A DNA stretch of 42,805 bases from Corynebacterium mustelae (GCF_001020985.1 NZ_CP011544.1:1-42805), one strand, 5' to 3'. Shown: positions 24,907 through 32,652, counted from the first letter of the stretch. The notes: generated from the sequence alone by a model not told the origin. Numbers and translations: made by a program.

Positions 24907-25194
24907 CTAGGCCAATCCGAACGGCAGCCGAGGCCTCCGCCGAAGCGTCGCCGCTTTCCTCGCCCTCGCCCGAATCGACTCCTCGTCGGTCTTCCGCTTA
25001 TGGCACGGTCCGCATAGCCATTGGAGGTTTTCCAGGCTGTCGGCCCCACCTTCGAAATGCGGGGTTATGTGATCTAGCTCCAGCCCCTCGCGATGCCCGC
25101 ATTCGGCGCACTCATTTTGGAGTTGTCGTTTGGCTTGTCTCTTTAAGGCTTTCCATTCCGGTGTCCTGCACCGCGGGTTGTTTCTGTCCCACAT
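24907..25194 (-). CDS. HNH endonuclease
   Basis: 95 residues, ATG with GGGGG seven bases upstream. Zinc-type HNH: Cys29-x2-Cys32, then LDHITPHFEGG (Asp41-His42), NLQWLCGPCHKRKT (Asn56, Cys61, Cys64, His65). First gene of the late operon, immediately upstream of the terminase group. HNH proteins in this position act with terminases to cut cos DNA in HK97-like phages. Confidence 0.88.
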   Translation of the reverse strand: MWDRNNPRCRTPEWKALKRQAKRQLQNECAECGHREGLELDHITPHFEGGADSLENLQWLCGPCHKRKTDEESIRARARKAATLRRRPRLPFGLA

Positions 25195-25218
25195 ATGATG
25201 ACCCCCTTGAAACGCCGA

Positions 25219-25246
25219 AAACCCCTAACAGGGTTGTTAGGGGTTT
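25219..25246 (-). terminator. Terminator/attenuator hairpin between late promoter and HNH gene
   Basis: AAACCCCTAACA (25219-25230) and TGTTAGGGGTTT (25235-25246) form a perfect 12-bp stem with a 4-base loop; four U residues follow on the minus strand, then TCGGCG. It lies downstream of the late promoter and 25 bases before the HNH start. It can end the early transcript and would attenuate late transcription unless read through. Confidence 0.65.
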
Positions 25247-25276
25247 GTTATGTAGATATACGTTGTCGTCGCGTCG

Positions 25277-25307
25277 ATTATATCAACAGGCGTGACAGCG
25301 CTGTCAA
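25277..25307 (-). promoter_or_regulatory. Late promoter with overlapping palindromic operator
   Basis: Minus strand: TTGACA (25307-25302) and TATAAT (25282-25277), both perfect consensus hexamers, separated by 19 bases. The 14-bp perfect palindrome TGACAGCGCTGTCA (25293-25306) overlaps the -35 box. The -35 box overlaps the stop codon of the upstream HTH gene. The long spacer and the operator suggest a regulated promoter. It is the natural start of the late operon. Confidence 0.7.
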
Positions 25308-25912
25308 ATTTTTGCACTTTTGGGGGCGCTGCGGTCGGGTTTAAGCAGGTAGGACAGTACGTCGCTTAGCCTGTAGCGGACTTCTTCGCTTCCGCCTATC
25401 TGCATTGTCTTGGATGCTATGTGTCCTCTGTGCGCCCATTGGCGTAGCCGGTCGGCGCTGACGCGGTGACCTTTGCGTTCTAGCTTTATGCGTATCGTTC
25501 GGCTGTTGAGCCATGGCTCTGGCTGGTTAGCTAGCTCGCGTTCGTCACGGGGGTCGATGCGGTTTGCTAGTCGATGTGTCCAGTACGCAACGGTGTCCTC
25601 CACTGCTTGCGGCTCAGGGTGTGCGTATAGCCAGTGCTGATGCTCGACTAGCCAACGGACCCAGGCTGATAGGGGTTTGCCCACTAGGTGGACGTAGCTT
25701 TGTTCGTTCGCGCTGTGGATTTGGGTGACGACGTCTCGGATTTCGTCTTCGAGTTCTAGCCTGAGGTCGATGTCGGCGGCGGGTACTGGTGCGGTAGGCC
25801 CTGGGGGCCCTGGGTTGCGCCCACCTCCGGGTACCCGTGGGAGGGTTAGCATGTGTTCTAGTTCGATGACGAGCCAGAGTAGGTTTGTGAGGTTGTTATT
25901 GAGGTTGCTCAC
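25304..25912 (-). CDS. Helix-turn-helix protein, candidate late regulator
   Basis: About 202 residues, GTG 25912 with GGAAG seven bases upstream and a 4-base overlap with the preceding stop. The N-terminal two thirds are helical (NNLTNLLWLVIELEHML, LELEDEIRDVV). The C-terminal ~60 residues resemble a MerR/wHTH-like DNA-binding segment: SRTIRIKLERKGHRVSADRLRQWAHRGHI, then YRLSDVLSYL. Its stop lies inside the late promoter. A DNA-binding gene at the early-late junction is a reasonable candidate for the late switch, but this is inference; a replication role is also possible. Confidence 0.7.
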   Translation of the reverse strand: MSNLNNNLTNLLWLVIELEHMLTLPRVPGGGRNPGPPGPTAPVPAADIDLRLELEDEIRDVVTQIHSANEQSYVHLVGKPLSAWVRWLVEHQHWLYAHPEPQAVEDTVAYWTHRLANRIDPRDERELANQPEPWLNSRTIRIKLERKGHRVSADRLRQWAHRGHIASKTMQIGGSEEVRYRLSDVLSYLLKPDRSAPKSAKI

Positions 25913-26184
25913 TGGTCGGCTTCCTGAATGGTGTCGGCTAGGTTTCTCATGCGTGTGTCGCTGTATCCGGTCCATGTGTGGGGTTCGCCATGGATGGTGG
26001 CCTCGACGAGGGGGAGTTCGGCGGCTTTGATGTCAGCCATGAGTTGTATTTTGTTGGGGTGTTCGTGGATGTTTTCCTCGATGATGGTGAATCCGAGGCG
26101 GGTTAGTCCGCGTTTGGTGTAGCGGCATTTCATGCATCCTGGTGCGCTGTAGATGGTTGCGGTGAGTGGGTTGGTTGGGCTCAT
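25909..26184 (-). CDS. Glutaredoxin/NrdH-like redoxin
   Basis: 91 residues, ATG overlapping the helicase stop by 4 bases, AAGGA upstream. Thioredoxin-fold pattern: ATIYSAPGCMKCRYTKRGL with the Cys17-Met-Lys-Cys20 redox site, LGFTIIEENI, then PLVEATIHGEPHTWTGYSDTRMRNL with a cis-Pro-like position. NrdH-type proteins pass electrons to ribonucleotide reductase. No reductase is seen in the window, so it would act with host enzymes in nucleotide supply during replication. Confidence 0.85.
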   Translation of the reverse strand: MSPTNPLTATIYSAPGCMKCRYTKRGLTRLGFTIIEENIHEHPNKIQLMADIKAAELPLVEATIHGEPHTWTGYSDTRMRNLADTIQEADQ

Positions 26185-27536
26185 TGGTTTTCCTTTCGTA
26201 GTTGCGCGGCGACGGCGGTGATGAGTCCGTCTTGTGTTGCGTGTTTTTGGCTTAGGGCTTTGTGTACGTCTTCGTCGATTGTGCCTTTCGCTTGGATGTG
26301 GATGATGCTGACGGGCTCGGTTTGTCCTTGCCGGAATAGTCTGGCGTTGGCTTGTTCGTAGAGCTCTAGGCTCCAGGGTGTTGTGAACCAGACCATGATG
26401 TGGCCGCCGGTTTGGAGGTTCAGTCCGTGTCCTGCTGATGCTGGGTGTATGAGTGCTAGGGGTATTTCTCCGCGGTTCCATTTGTGGAAGTCTTCGGCGG
26501 TGTCGAGGTGTGTTGCTTGGGGGAAGCGTTTCAGGATGCGTTCTGCTTCGTGTTTGAACCAGTAGGAGCATAGGACGGTTTGGCCGTTGGCGGCTTCGAT
26601 GATGTCTTCTAGTGCGTCGAGTTTTTTGTCGTGTATCTCGGTGTGGCCGTCCTTGGTGTAGATGGCGCCTGATGCGAGTTGTTGGAGTTTTCCGGAGAGT
26701 GCTGCGGCGTTGGCTGCGTCGATGGTCTCGTCGCCTAGTTCTAGGACGAGGTCGCGTTTAAACCTGTTGTAGGTTTTGGTTTGTGTTGGCGTGAGGTGTA
26801 CTACGTGGTTGGTGTGCGTGCATTGTGGTAGTTGGAGGTAGTCGGTGGTTTTCATGCTGAGGGTGATGTCGGCGATTTGGTTGTAGATTTGTTGTTCTGC
26901 CCCCGGTTTTAGTGTGTAGGAGAAGATTTGCATGCCGTTGCGTTTGTCTGGGTTGAAGTATTGGTTGCGGTAGTGGGTGATGTATCTGCCGAGTCGTTTG
27001 CCTCCGTCGAGTAGTCGGAATTGGGCCCATAGGTCCATGAGTCCGTTGGGGCTGGGTGTTCCGGTTAGGCCGATGATGCGTTTGATGTGGGGTCGCATTT
27101 TTTGGAGTGCTTTGGACCGTCTGGCTTGGTGGTTTTTGAAGCTGGAGAGTTCGTCGATGATGACCATGTCGAATGGCCACTCGTGCTGGTAGTGGTCTAC
27201 TAGCCATGGGATGTTTTCTCGGTTGATGACGTAGATGTCGGCGTCGGTGGCGAGTGCTTCGAGTCGTTTTTGGGGGCTTCCCACGATGCTACTCATGCGG
27301 AGGTGCCCTAGGTGGTCCCATTTTTTGAGTTCTGCAGGCCAGGTGTCTCTAGCTACTCGCAAGGGGGCTATGATGAGGGCTTTTCGTGTGTCGAAGTGGT
27401 CGTAGATGAGGTTGTTGATGGCGGTGAGGGTGATGATGGTTTTGCCTAATCCCATGCCTAAAAGGATTGCTGCTTCTGGGGTTTGTTCAATGAAGGTTGT
27501 TGCTTCTTGTTGGTAGTTGTGTGGTTTGTATTTCAT
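26181..27536 (-). CDS. SNF2-like DEAD/DEAH helicase
   Basis: 451 residues, ATG with GAGGT upstream. Superfamily 2 motifs in order: Q-motif-like YQQEA near the start, Walker A GMGLGKT (27-33), motif II DELS (128-131), motif III TGTP (158-161), motif V HGLNLQTGGH, motif VI QANARLFRQGQTEPV. Short SNF2-type helicases next to VRR-NUC genes are a standing part of phage replication modules. Likely role is DNA remodelling in replication or recombination. Confidence 0.9.
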   Translation of the reverse strand: MKYKPHNYQQEATTFIEQTPEAAILLGMGLGKTIITLTAINNLIYDHFDTRKALIIAPLRVARDTWPAELKKWDHLGHLRMSSIVGSPQKRLEALATDADIYVINRENIPWLVDHYQHEWPFDMVIIDELSSFKNHQARRSKALQKMRPHIKRIIGLTGTPSPNGLMDLWAQFRLLDGGKRLGRYITHYRNQYFNPDKRNGMQIFSYTLKPGAEQQIYNQIADITLSMKTTDYLQLPQCTHTNHVVHLTPTQTKTYNRFKRDLVLELGDETIDAANAAALSGKLQQLASGAIYTKDGHTEIHDKKLDALEDIIEAANGQTVLCSYWFKHEAERILKRFPQATHLDTAEDFHKWNRGEIPLALIHPASAGHGLNLQTGGHIMVWFTTPWSLELYEQANARLFRQGQTEPVSIIHIQAKGTIDEDVHKALSQKHATQDGLITAVAAQLRKENQ

Positions 27537-27798
27537 GTAGCACCTCGTGGATGTGGTTGGGGTGGTCGATGATGTGGACGGGCACTCCGAGGTTTTCTAT
27601 TTGATTTTTGCGTACCCGTTGGATTGGTCTGGGTTTTTTGCCTGGTGCTTTGAGTTCGGCGAATGCGATGCACCCTCCGGGGAGGAGTATGAGTCGGTCT
27701 GGCACTCCGGCGAGGCCGGGGCTTGTGAATTTCAGGCATAGGCCGCCGAGGTTTTTGACGGCTCGCGTGAGTGCTTGTTCTACATGTTTTTCGTCCAT
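27487..27798 (-). CDS. VRR-NUC domain nuclease
   Basis: 103 residues of VRR-NUC type (PD-D/ExK fold): KFTSPGLAGVPDRLILLPGG with the metal-binding PD, then AFAELKAPGKKPRPIQRVR with the ELK motif. It overlaps the helicase start by 50 bases. A GTTGTCCCCC repeat lies immediately before its ATG, between a weak GAAAGAAG ribosome site and the start, so the repeat could affect its translation. Stand-alone VRR-NUC proteins cut branched DNA and commonly pair with SNF2 helicases in phages. Confidence 0.85.
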   Translation of the reverse strand: MDEKHVEQALTRAVKNLGGLCLKFTSPGLAGVPDRLILLPGGCIAFAELKAPGKKPRPIQRVRKNQIENLGVPVHIIDHPNHIHEVLHEIQTTQLPTRSNNLH

Positions 27799-27800
27799 GG

Positions 27801-28040
27801 GGGGGACAACTTCTTTCGTTTTTCTATACGTGCGCGGAGTTCTGCGTATACGCGCAGATACGTTCAGGTTTTTGTTTACTCATTAGAATTAGTTGTCAAC
27901 TTGTCCCCCTACGCACGTTTTTCGTGTTTTTACCTCGCGTTTTTGTGGGGGACAACCTGGGGGACAACTTTTTCTTGTCCCCCTGTGTTTTGGGGGACAA
28001 CTTTTAGCTTTTTGAGGTTGTCCCCCGGAGGTTGTCCCCC
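27801..28040. repeat. Eight copies of GTTGTCCCCC in both orientations; candidate origin
   Basis: GGGGGACAAC at 27801-27810, 27947-27956, 27959-27968 and 27992-28001. The reverse form (G)TTGTCCCCC lies at 27901-27909, 27975-27983, 28017-28026 and 28031-28040. All are in the only noncoding gap (27799-28043) of the replication module. An A/T-richer segment at about 27870-27900 and a TCTGCG/CGCAGA inverted repeat (27841-27858) lie within. Iteron-like arrays with an AT-rich stretch beside the primase-helicase gene suggest a replication origin. Binding sites of a regulator, or RNA hairpins, are alternatives. Confidence 0.6.
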
Positions 28041-28043
28041 GTT

Positions 28044-30476
28044 TCAGAATGGTGGTTGATCCTCGGGTTCATCGCATCGCTTATACGCTCGCTGCTGCCC
28101 GTATAATTTGGTTTTTCGCTTGCTTCCTTGTTTTTCCCATCCGGGCATTTTTTGCATGATGGCCGCTATCGCGTAGGAGTCGGCTGGTCGTAGCCTGGAT
28201 GGGTCTTGGCCCCAGCATTCCGCCCATATCTCCGGGTTCGTGACGGTTTCGCGGCGTACGAGTGCCCCGGTGTAGTCGTCGACGTGTCCGAAGTCGTCCA
28301 TAGTTTGGAACCACTGTCGGCGCTGGGTCAGGGTGAGGTTTTCCCAGTTGTCGGCTAGTGGTATGTCGAGCCAGGCTTCTACTAGTCCCGCGCGGTCATC
28401 GGTTTCGATGGCTGATTCCTGCTGACGGGTGGCTATGTGTGCGAGTGTTCCGGTGAGGTAGAGGGGTTCTCCTTGCTGGTAGTAGTGGTGGGCTTCTGCC
28501 CAGATTTGGTCTACTTCGGCGTCGGTCATCGACCATGCTTTTTTGGTGGCGTGGTCTGTGACTGTGACGGGCCAGAAGCGGCGGTTTCCGGTGTTGTCGC
28601 GGAGGAATCCGTTTTCGGCGTTGGTGGAGCCTACGATGATGCATTGGCGGGGGTGGGATTCTACGACGGTGCCGTAGGCGGCGCGGTATTTGTCGTCGGT
28701 GCGGGAGAGGAATCCTTTGACGGTTTCGACTTCCATTTTTCGCATTCCGGCGAGTTCGCCGAGTTCGAGGATCCAGTAGCCTTGGAGTTTTTCGGCTCCG
28801 GTTTTGTCTTTCATGTCGAGCAGTGTGAGGGCGTCGGAGAACCACTGTCCTGCTAGCCGTGCGAAGATCGTAGACTTACCCACACCTTGGGGGCCGTTGA
28901 GGATAAGCACTTGGTCGAATTTCACCCCGGGTGTGCGTACCCTAGCTACTGCTGCGACGAGTGTTTTTCTGGTGACGGCCCGTACGTATTCGGTGTCGTC
29001 TGCGCCGAGGTAGTCGACGAACAGGCGGTCTACACGCTTAACCCCGTCCCAGGCGGGTAGCTGGTCGAGGTAGTCGCGGACGGGGTGGAAGGAGCGCTGT
29101 GCTGATACGGCCGCGAGGGCGTCTTTGGTTTTACCGACGTGATATAAACCCCAGCGTTTTTGTAGTAGTACGCGTAGGTGGGCGTTGTCGGTGTCTGACC
29201 AGCCTGGTTTTGTTTGTGCCCAGGGGGTTGGTTTGCCTGGGTGGATGTCGACCCCTCCGGTGAGTTCGTTCAGGGCGATGCCTTGGAGGGTTTTCTCGTG
29301 GGTGAGGATTGTGACGTAGTTGGATAAAACATCGATGACCTTTCCGTTTTTGTTGAGTTCTAGTAGTGATTCCCATTCGCCTGCTTCGGTGGGTGTGTCT
29401 ACGTCTAGGCCGTCGAACTCTTGTTGTGCTTGTTGGATGCGTTCGGTGGCGAGTGCTTGTTTCACTACGGGGTGGTTTGTGGCTAGCCGTACCATGGATT
29501 GGTAGGAGGGTTTGGCTGCTGGTGGGGTGTTTGGGTTGGTGTCGTCGTCTTCGCCGCCATATAGGTGGATTCGGACGAGGTCGAAGGCGTTGCAGAGTTG
29601 GCCGCCTGCGGGGTCGGTGCCGTGGTGGGAGTAGGCGAATTTGTTGTCGTAGGTGATGACTCCGTTGGCGGATTCGCCTGGTGTGTAGGTGTATCGGTCG
29701 GGGATGGTGGATGTGGCGTATGTGTTTTCTAGGAATTCTGTGATGGCTTCGTGGATGGTGAAGGCTCGGCAGAATGCGCCGACGATGCCGGGTTTTTCGA
29801 GTGGGTCGGCTTGCCGGTCGGCGGTGTGTTTGATGATGTTTGCTTGTCGGCTGGATACGGGCCAGGTGGTGACGTCCCGCCAGTCGTCGAACCGGTTGAG
29901 GGTTTTGTCTGGGTCTAGCCAGGTGCCGTGGTTTTCTTGGTAGAGGTATTCGCCGTCGACGCATTTGGAGGGCCAGTACATGAGCCGGTGGGCTTGGTAG
30001 GTGGTGTCGTCGAAAAAATCGATTCCGATGTCTTGGGCGATGCGGCGTCCGATGGCTTCGTATTCGTCGGCGGTGACGTCGCGGGTGAGTGGGAGGATGA
30101 GTCGTAGGCGTGGGTTGGTGGGTGTGTGGGAGTGGGTGGAGTATGCTACCCATTCGCAGGTGAGGGTGTCGGGTAGTGTGGTGAGGAGGTTTTGGGGTGG
30201 GTCGTCGATGTCGAGGCATAGGATGCTTCGGGAGAGTACTGCGTCTTTTTTGCGGCGTCCGTGTTGGAGGTGGCCTCCGACGAATCCTCCGTGGTCTTTG
30301 AGGTCTGCTTGTTGGGCTTTGGGGAGGGCGTGGTATTTTTCGACGGTTGTTTGGCTGATGCTGGGGGTTTGGAGTCGTTGTTTGAGGTGTGGCCAGGTTG
30401 TGAGGGTGTTTTCCCAGCGGCGTGCGAGCCGAGTGGGGGCTGTGGCTAGTTTGATTTCTCGGCTCGGGGTGGTCAT
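28044..30476 (-). CDS. AEP primase fused to VapE/VirE-type helicase
   Basis: About 810 residues, ATG 30476 with AGGAG nine bases upstream. The N-terminal ~250 residues are AEP-like: ILCLDIDDPPQ (Asp89, Asp91), then STHSHTPTNPRLRLILPL with the SxH-type element. The C-terminal half is a VirE/VapE P-loop ATPase: Walker A GPQGVGKST (528-536), WILELGELAGM, SRTDDKYRAAYG, and IIVGSTNAENGFLRDNTGNRRFWPV. It should prime and unwind at the phage origin, perhaps the adjacent repeat cluster. Length and architecture match phage and plasmid replication proteins. Confidence 0.88.
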   Translation of the reverse strand: MTTPSREIKLATAPTRLARRWENTLTTWPHLKQRLQTPSISQTTVEKYHALPKAQQADLKDHGGFVGGHLQHGRRKKDAVLSRSILCLDIDDPPQNLLTTLPDTLTCEWVAYSTHSHTPTNPRLRLILPLTRDVTADEYEAIGRRIAQDIGIDFFDDTTYQAHRLMYWPSKCVDGEYLYQENHGTWLDPDKTLNRFDDWRDVTTWPVSSRQANIIKHTADRQADPLEKPGIVGAFCRAFTIHEAITEFLENTYATSTIPDRYTYTPGESANGVITYDNKFAYSHHGTDPAGGQLCNAFDLVRIHLYGGEDDDTNPNTPPAAKPSYQSMVRLATNHPVVKQALATERIQQAQQEFDGLDVDTPTEAGEWESLLELNKNGKVIDVLSNYVTILTHEKTLQGIALNELTGGVDIHPGKPTPWAQTKPGWSDTDNAHLRVLLQKRWGLYHVGKTKDALAAVSAQRSFHPVRDYLDQLPAWDGVKRVDRLFVDYLGADDTEYVRAVTRKTLVAAVARVRTPGVKFDQVLILNGPQGVGKSTIFARLAGQWFSDALTLLDMKDKTGAEKLQGYWILELGELAGMRKMEVETVKGFLSRTDDKYRAAYGTVVESHPRQCIIVGSTNAENGFLRDNTGNRRFWPVTVTDHATKKAWSMTDAEVDQIWAEAHHYYQQGEPLYLTGTLAHIATRQQESAIETDDRAGLVEAWLDIPLADNWENLTLTQRRQWFQTMDDFGHVDDYTGALVRRETVTNPEIWAECWGQDPSRLRPADSYAIAAIMQKMPGWEKQGSKRKTKLYGQQRAYKRCDEPEDQPPF

Positions 30477-30522
30477 CGGGGTTTTCTCCTTTTGCTCTTG
30501 GTTTTTGCTGGGGTTAATGGTT

Positions 30523-30556
30523 AAGCGCCCCAAGCCACCTGGCTCTAGGGGCGCTT
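30523..30556. other. Stem-loop before the primase-helicase gene
   Basis: AAGCGCCCC (30523-30531) pairs with GGGGCGCTT (30548-30556), with a small AGCC/GGCT stem inside the loop. No U-run on either side, so a terminator is unlikely. It lies between the 80-residue gene and the primase-helicase start and may affect mRNA stability or processing. Confidence 0.5.
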
Positions 30557-30575
30557 CGAATGGTGGGGTTGTTGG

Positions 30576-30818
30576 TTATCCTCGGAGTAGTAGCAGTGCC
30601 ATGGATATGTTGGTAGCTTTCAGCACGGTGCTGATTTCGGGCATGCCTTCCCGGTCTCGTAGTCGTTTGATGGCGCGGCTGAGGGCTTGGAGTTCGTCGC
30701 TACAGTTTTCTGTCACGTCTTTGACGAGTTTTCGGTTTTCTTCGGTGCTGAAGTCCTCGCCCATGTCTAGTGCGTGTTTGAAGAAGAAGGCTAGGAAGGT
30801 GAAGGCGGCTTCAGGCAT
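30576..30818 (-). CDS. Small early protein, unknown
   Basis: 80 residues, ATG with AAGGA eight bases upstream. Helical: a hydrophobic N-terminus (MPEAAFTFLAFFFKHAL), a charged centre (FSTEENRKLVKDVTENCSDELQALSRAIKRLRDREG) and a C-terminal NISMALLLL. No family recognised. It lies between small early genes and the primase-helicase. Confidence 0.65.
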   Translation of the reverse strand: MPEAAFTFLAFFFKHALDMGEDFSTEENRKLVKDVTENCSDELQALSRAIKRLRDREGMPEISTVLKATNISMALLLLRG

Positions 30819-30830
30819 GGTTAGGATCCT

Positions 30831-31019
30831 TTATGGTTTTGTGTTTTTGGACAACGCGGTGGCATTGGTGCGTATTTTTTCTAGTACTCGTAGGTAGTCT
30901 CCGTAGATCATCGGGTAGTCTGGTCCGATGCTTATCAGGTGGGTGTGATCCCCTTCGTCCCATTGGAGCCACCACAGTTTGTGGTTTCGGCACCATTTGA
31001 AGGTGACGCGGTGGGTCAT
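30831..31019 (-). CDS. Small early protein, unknown, Trp-rich
   Basis: 62 residues, ATG 31019 overlapping the previous stop by 4 bases. Contains VTFKWCRNHKLWWLQWDEGD and IGPDYPMIYGDYLRVLEKIR. No family recognised; a compact beta-plus-helix fold seems likely. Longer upstream readings are rejected because they overlap the preceding gene without a ribosome site. Confidence 0.6.
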   Translation of the reverse strand: MTHRVTFKWCRNHKLWWLQWDEGDHTHLISIGPDYPMIYGDYLRVLEKIRTNATALSKNTKP

Positions 31020-31312
31020 GGTTTTTCTTTGGGTAGGTAGATGATGGTGTAGGTCGCGCCGTGTGATAGTTGGCGCCCGAGTCGCACCCACGACGTCTGC
31101 TTGGTGTCTACTGGGTGTCCGGCGCAAATGTATTCGGTGCCAAGCCTGTCGCGTACGATGGTCCCTACGGGGGCTTTGAGTAGCTGTAGGCCGTTGTAGC
31201 CTGCGCCTAGATGGAAGCCGGGGGTTTCGGCGGTTCGGAGTTGTTCTTTAAGGTCGGCTATTTCTTGCTGTTTCTCAGCTATCTTTTTCTTGATGATGTC
31301 GGCGTTGAGCAT
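31016..31312 (-). CDS. Small early protein with N-terminal coiled coil, unknown
   Basis: 98 residues. The N-terminal ~30 residues form a coiled coil (IIKKKIAEKQQEIADLKEQLRTAE). A beta-rich part follows with LKAPVGTIVRDRLGTEYICAG and WVRLGRQLSHGATYTIIYLP. Overlaps the previous gene by 38 bases. No family recognised. Confidence 0.65.
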   Translation of the reverse strand: MLNADIIKKKIAEKQQEIADLKEQLRTAETPGFHLGAGYNGLQLLKAPVGTIVRDRLGTEYICAGHPVDTKQTSWVRLGRQLSHGATYTIIYLPKEKP

Positions 31313-31742
31313 TATCGAGGCTTTCTTGGTTGTGTTGTTGGATGATCGCGCCGCTGATGCAGGCGATGCCGATTGTCAGCAGCTGCGACGGGGTGAGGTT
31401 TTCGAATATGGGCTCTGGGTATTCGTCGGTTTCCCATTGGCAGTTATATATTTCGCTGTGGGTGTCGTCGATTCCGAGGATGACGATTTTCTCGTCTGCG
31501 TTGATCTTCGGCTGAGCCGGGTCTTCGGGAAGATAAGAGTCGATGCGATTGGGTGTGCCGTGGAGGTATTCAGCGAAGTAGTCGGGGCTGGTGAGGAGTT
31601 GTAGGAACGTGTCCCTCTCGTCCGACCCGGGGTAAACCCTGTGTCCTTTTGCAGCGTTGTCTGGGTCGTATCTTGTCCCTTTTTGCGAGTATTCGTAGAG
31701 GCGTCGGAGCAGTTCGGTGTCTGTGAGGGTGTAGTTGCTCAT
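31275..31742 (-). CDS. Early protein, unknown
   Basis: 155 residues, ATG overlapping the upstream stop (ATGA). Acidic N-terminal two thirds (TDTELLRRLYEYSQKGTRYD, SPDYFAEYLHGTPN) and a hydrophobic C-terminal stretch (LLTIGIACISGAII) that could be one membrane segment. No family recognised. Confidence 0.65.
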   Translation of the reverse strand: MSNYTLTDTELLRRLYEYSQKGTRYDPDNAAKGHRVYPGSDERDTFLQLLTSPDYFAEYLHGTPNRIDSYLPEDPAQPKINADEKIVILGIDDTHSEIYNCQWETDEYPEPIFENLTPSQLLTIGIACISGAIIQQHNQESLDNAQRRHHQEKDS

Positions 31743-31921
31743 GGTTGTTTACCGCCTTTTACCCAGGTGTGTGCGAAGCGTATAGCCTCGGAGTGGGATT
31801 TCATTTGCAGCATCCCCACCGTTTCGGTTTGTTGTAATTCTGGGTAGTGCTGGAGGAACCGCACTACCCAGCTTCTAGTGCTCCGCCCTTGGTAAATTTT
31901 GGCTTTTCGTATGATGCGCAA
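31739..31921 (-). CDS. Small basic early protein, unknown
   Basis: About 60 residues from TTG 31921, with AAAGAAG six bases upstream; a TTG at 31981 would extend it but lacks a ribosome site. Basic start (IRKAKIYQGRSTRSWVVRFL), then LQMKSHSEAIRFAHTW. No family recognised. It is divergent from the DUF4145 gene across the palindrome at 31964-31975. Confidence 0.55.
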   Translation of the reverse strand: MRIIRKAKIYQGRSTRSWVVRFLQHYPELQQTETVGMLQMKSHSEAIRFAHTWVKGGKQP

Positions 31922-31963
31922 TTGAGTCTTCTTTCTGTGTGGGGGTGGTTTGTTGGTTTCGTG

Positions 31964-31975
31964 CGCACTAGTGCG
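31964..31975. promoter_or_regulatory. 12-bp palindrome in the divergent promoter region
   Basis: CGCACTAGTGCG is a perfect palindrome 14 bases before the plus-strand ATG at 31990 and about 43 bases before the minus-strand start at 31921. A dimeric regulator could bind here and control the plus-strand gene. Confidence 0.45.
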
Positions 31976-31989
31976 ACACAATTTGATAC

Positions 31990-32652
31990 ATGGGATTTCT
32001 AGATACTTTGTGGTCTGTCAGGGGCCGTGCGGGTGATTTTTCGGAGACTGACAGCGACTGTTATGTCAGCACTGATTGCCCCAGTTGTGGGACCAAAAGG
32101 ATGCTGAAGCTGGCAGAAACCTACCCGCCAGGGGCTTGGCGTCACCCCGAGATTTATTCCAGTTCCGTGTGGTTATTGTGCTTGTCTTGCGGCCAGGGAG
32201 TATGGGGGATAATTTACGGGGGCTCGCTGTCGATAAAAGTCCCAGAAGCAAGACCTAAGGACGTTCCAGATCATCTAAGCTCGCAGGTTAGATTGGCCTG
32301 GGAAGAGGCGTTAGATTGTTTCGCGGCTTCCGCCTACACCAGTAGCACGTTGATGTGCCGGAAACTTCTTTTCCACATGGCCGTGGAAATGGGCCTTTCG
32401 GAAAAGAAGGAAAACGGATTCTCACCTAATTTCGATGAGTGTTTGCAGTATCTCGTTGATGAGGGGTTTATTACCGCACGGCAAAGGAATCAGTGGGTAG
32501 AGTCCATTAGGGTATGGGGAAATAAGGCCACGCATGACCTCGCGTCGATCGATAAGGATACGGCCGAGAAAGCTATTGATTTTATGTACCAGCTTCTGCA
32601 GATTGTCTACACTTTTCCGGCGTCGTCGGGTCAAGAAAGCCCATCTCAGTGA
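31990..32652 (+). CDS. DUF4145 protein, plus-strand cargo gene
   Basis: 220 residues. N-terminal zinc-binding pairs CPSCGTKR and CLSCGQG, then a DUF4145-type helical domain (~residues 95-210): RLAWEEALDCFAASAYTSSTLMCRKLLFHMAVEMG, FITARQRNQWVESIRVWGNKATHDL. No ribosome site is visible, so the message may be leaderless. It is the only plus-strand gene outside the immunity operon and interrupts the early minus-strand operon; its 3' end overlaps the next minus gene by 71 bases. DUF4145 proteins often occur with defence or nuclease systems. A lysogenic-conversion or anti-phage role is inference. Confidence 0.8.
   Translation: MGFLDTLWSVRGRAGDFSETDSDCYVSTDCPSCGTKRMLKLAETYPPGAWRHPEIYSSSVWLLCLSCGQGVWGIIYGGSLSIKVPEARPKDVPDHLSSQVRLAWEEALDCFAASAYTSSTLMCRKLLFHMAVEMGLSEKKENGFSPNFDECLQYLVDEGFITARQRNQWVESIRVWGNKATHDLASIDKDTAEKAIDFMYQLLQIVYTFPASSGQESPSQ

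Noticed and set aside
27799..28043. CRISPR array
   Set aside because: The repeats are only 10 bp, in both orientations and at irregular spacing; no cas genes are present.
29131..30219. 362-residue minus-strand frame within the primase-helicase gene
   Set aside because: Almost only Arg, His, Pro and Thr; a shifted-frame shadow of the AEP-VapE gene.
30001..30897. 298-residue plus-strand frame
   Set aside because: Antisense to the primase-helicase start and to the 30576-30818 and 30831-31019 genes; Ser/Arg-rich with no recognisable domain.
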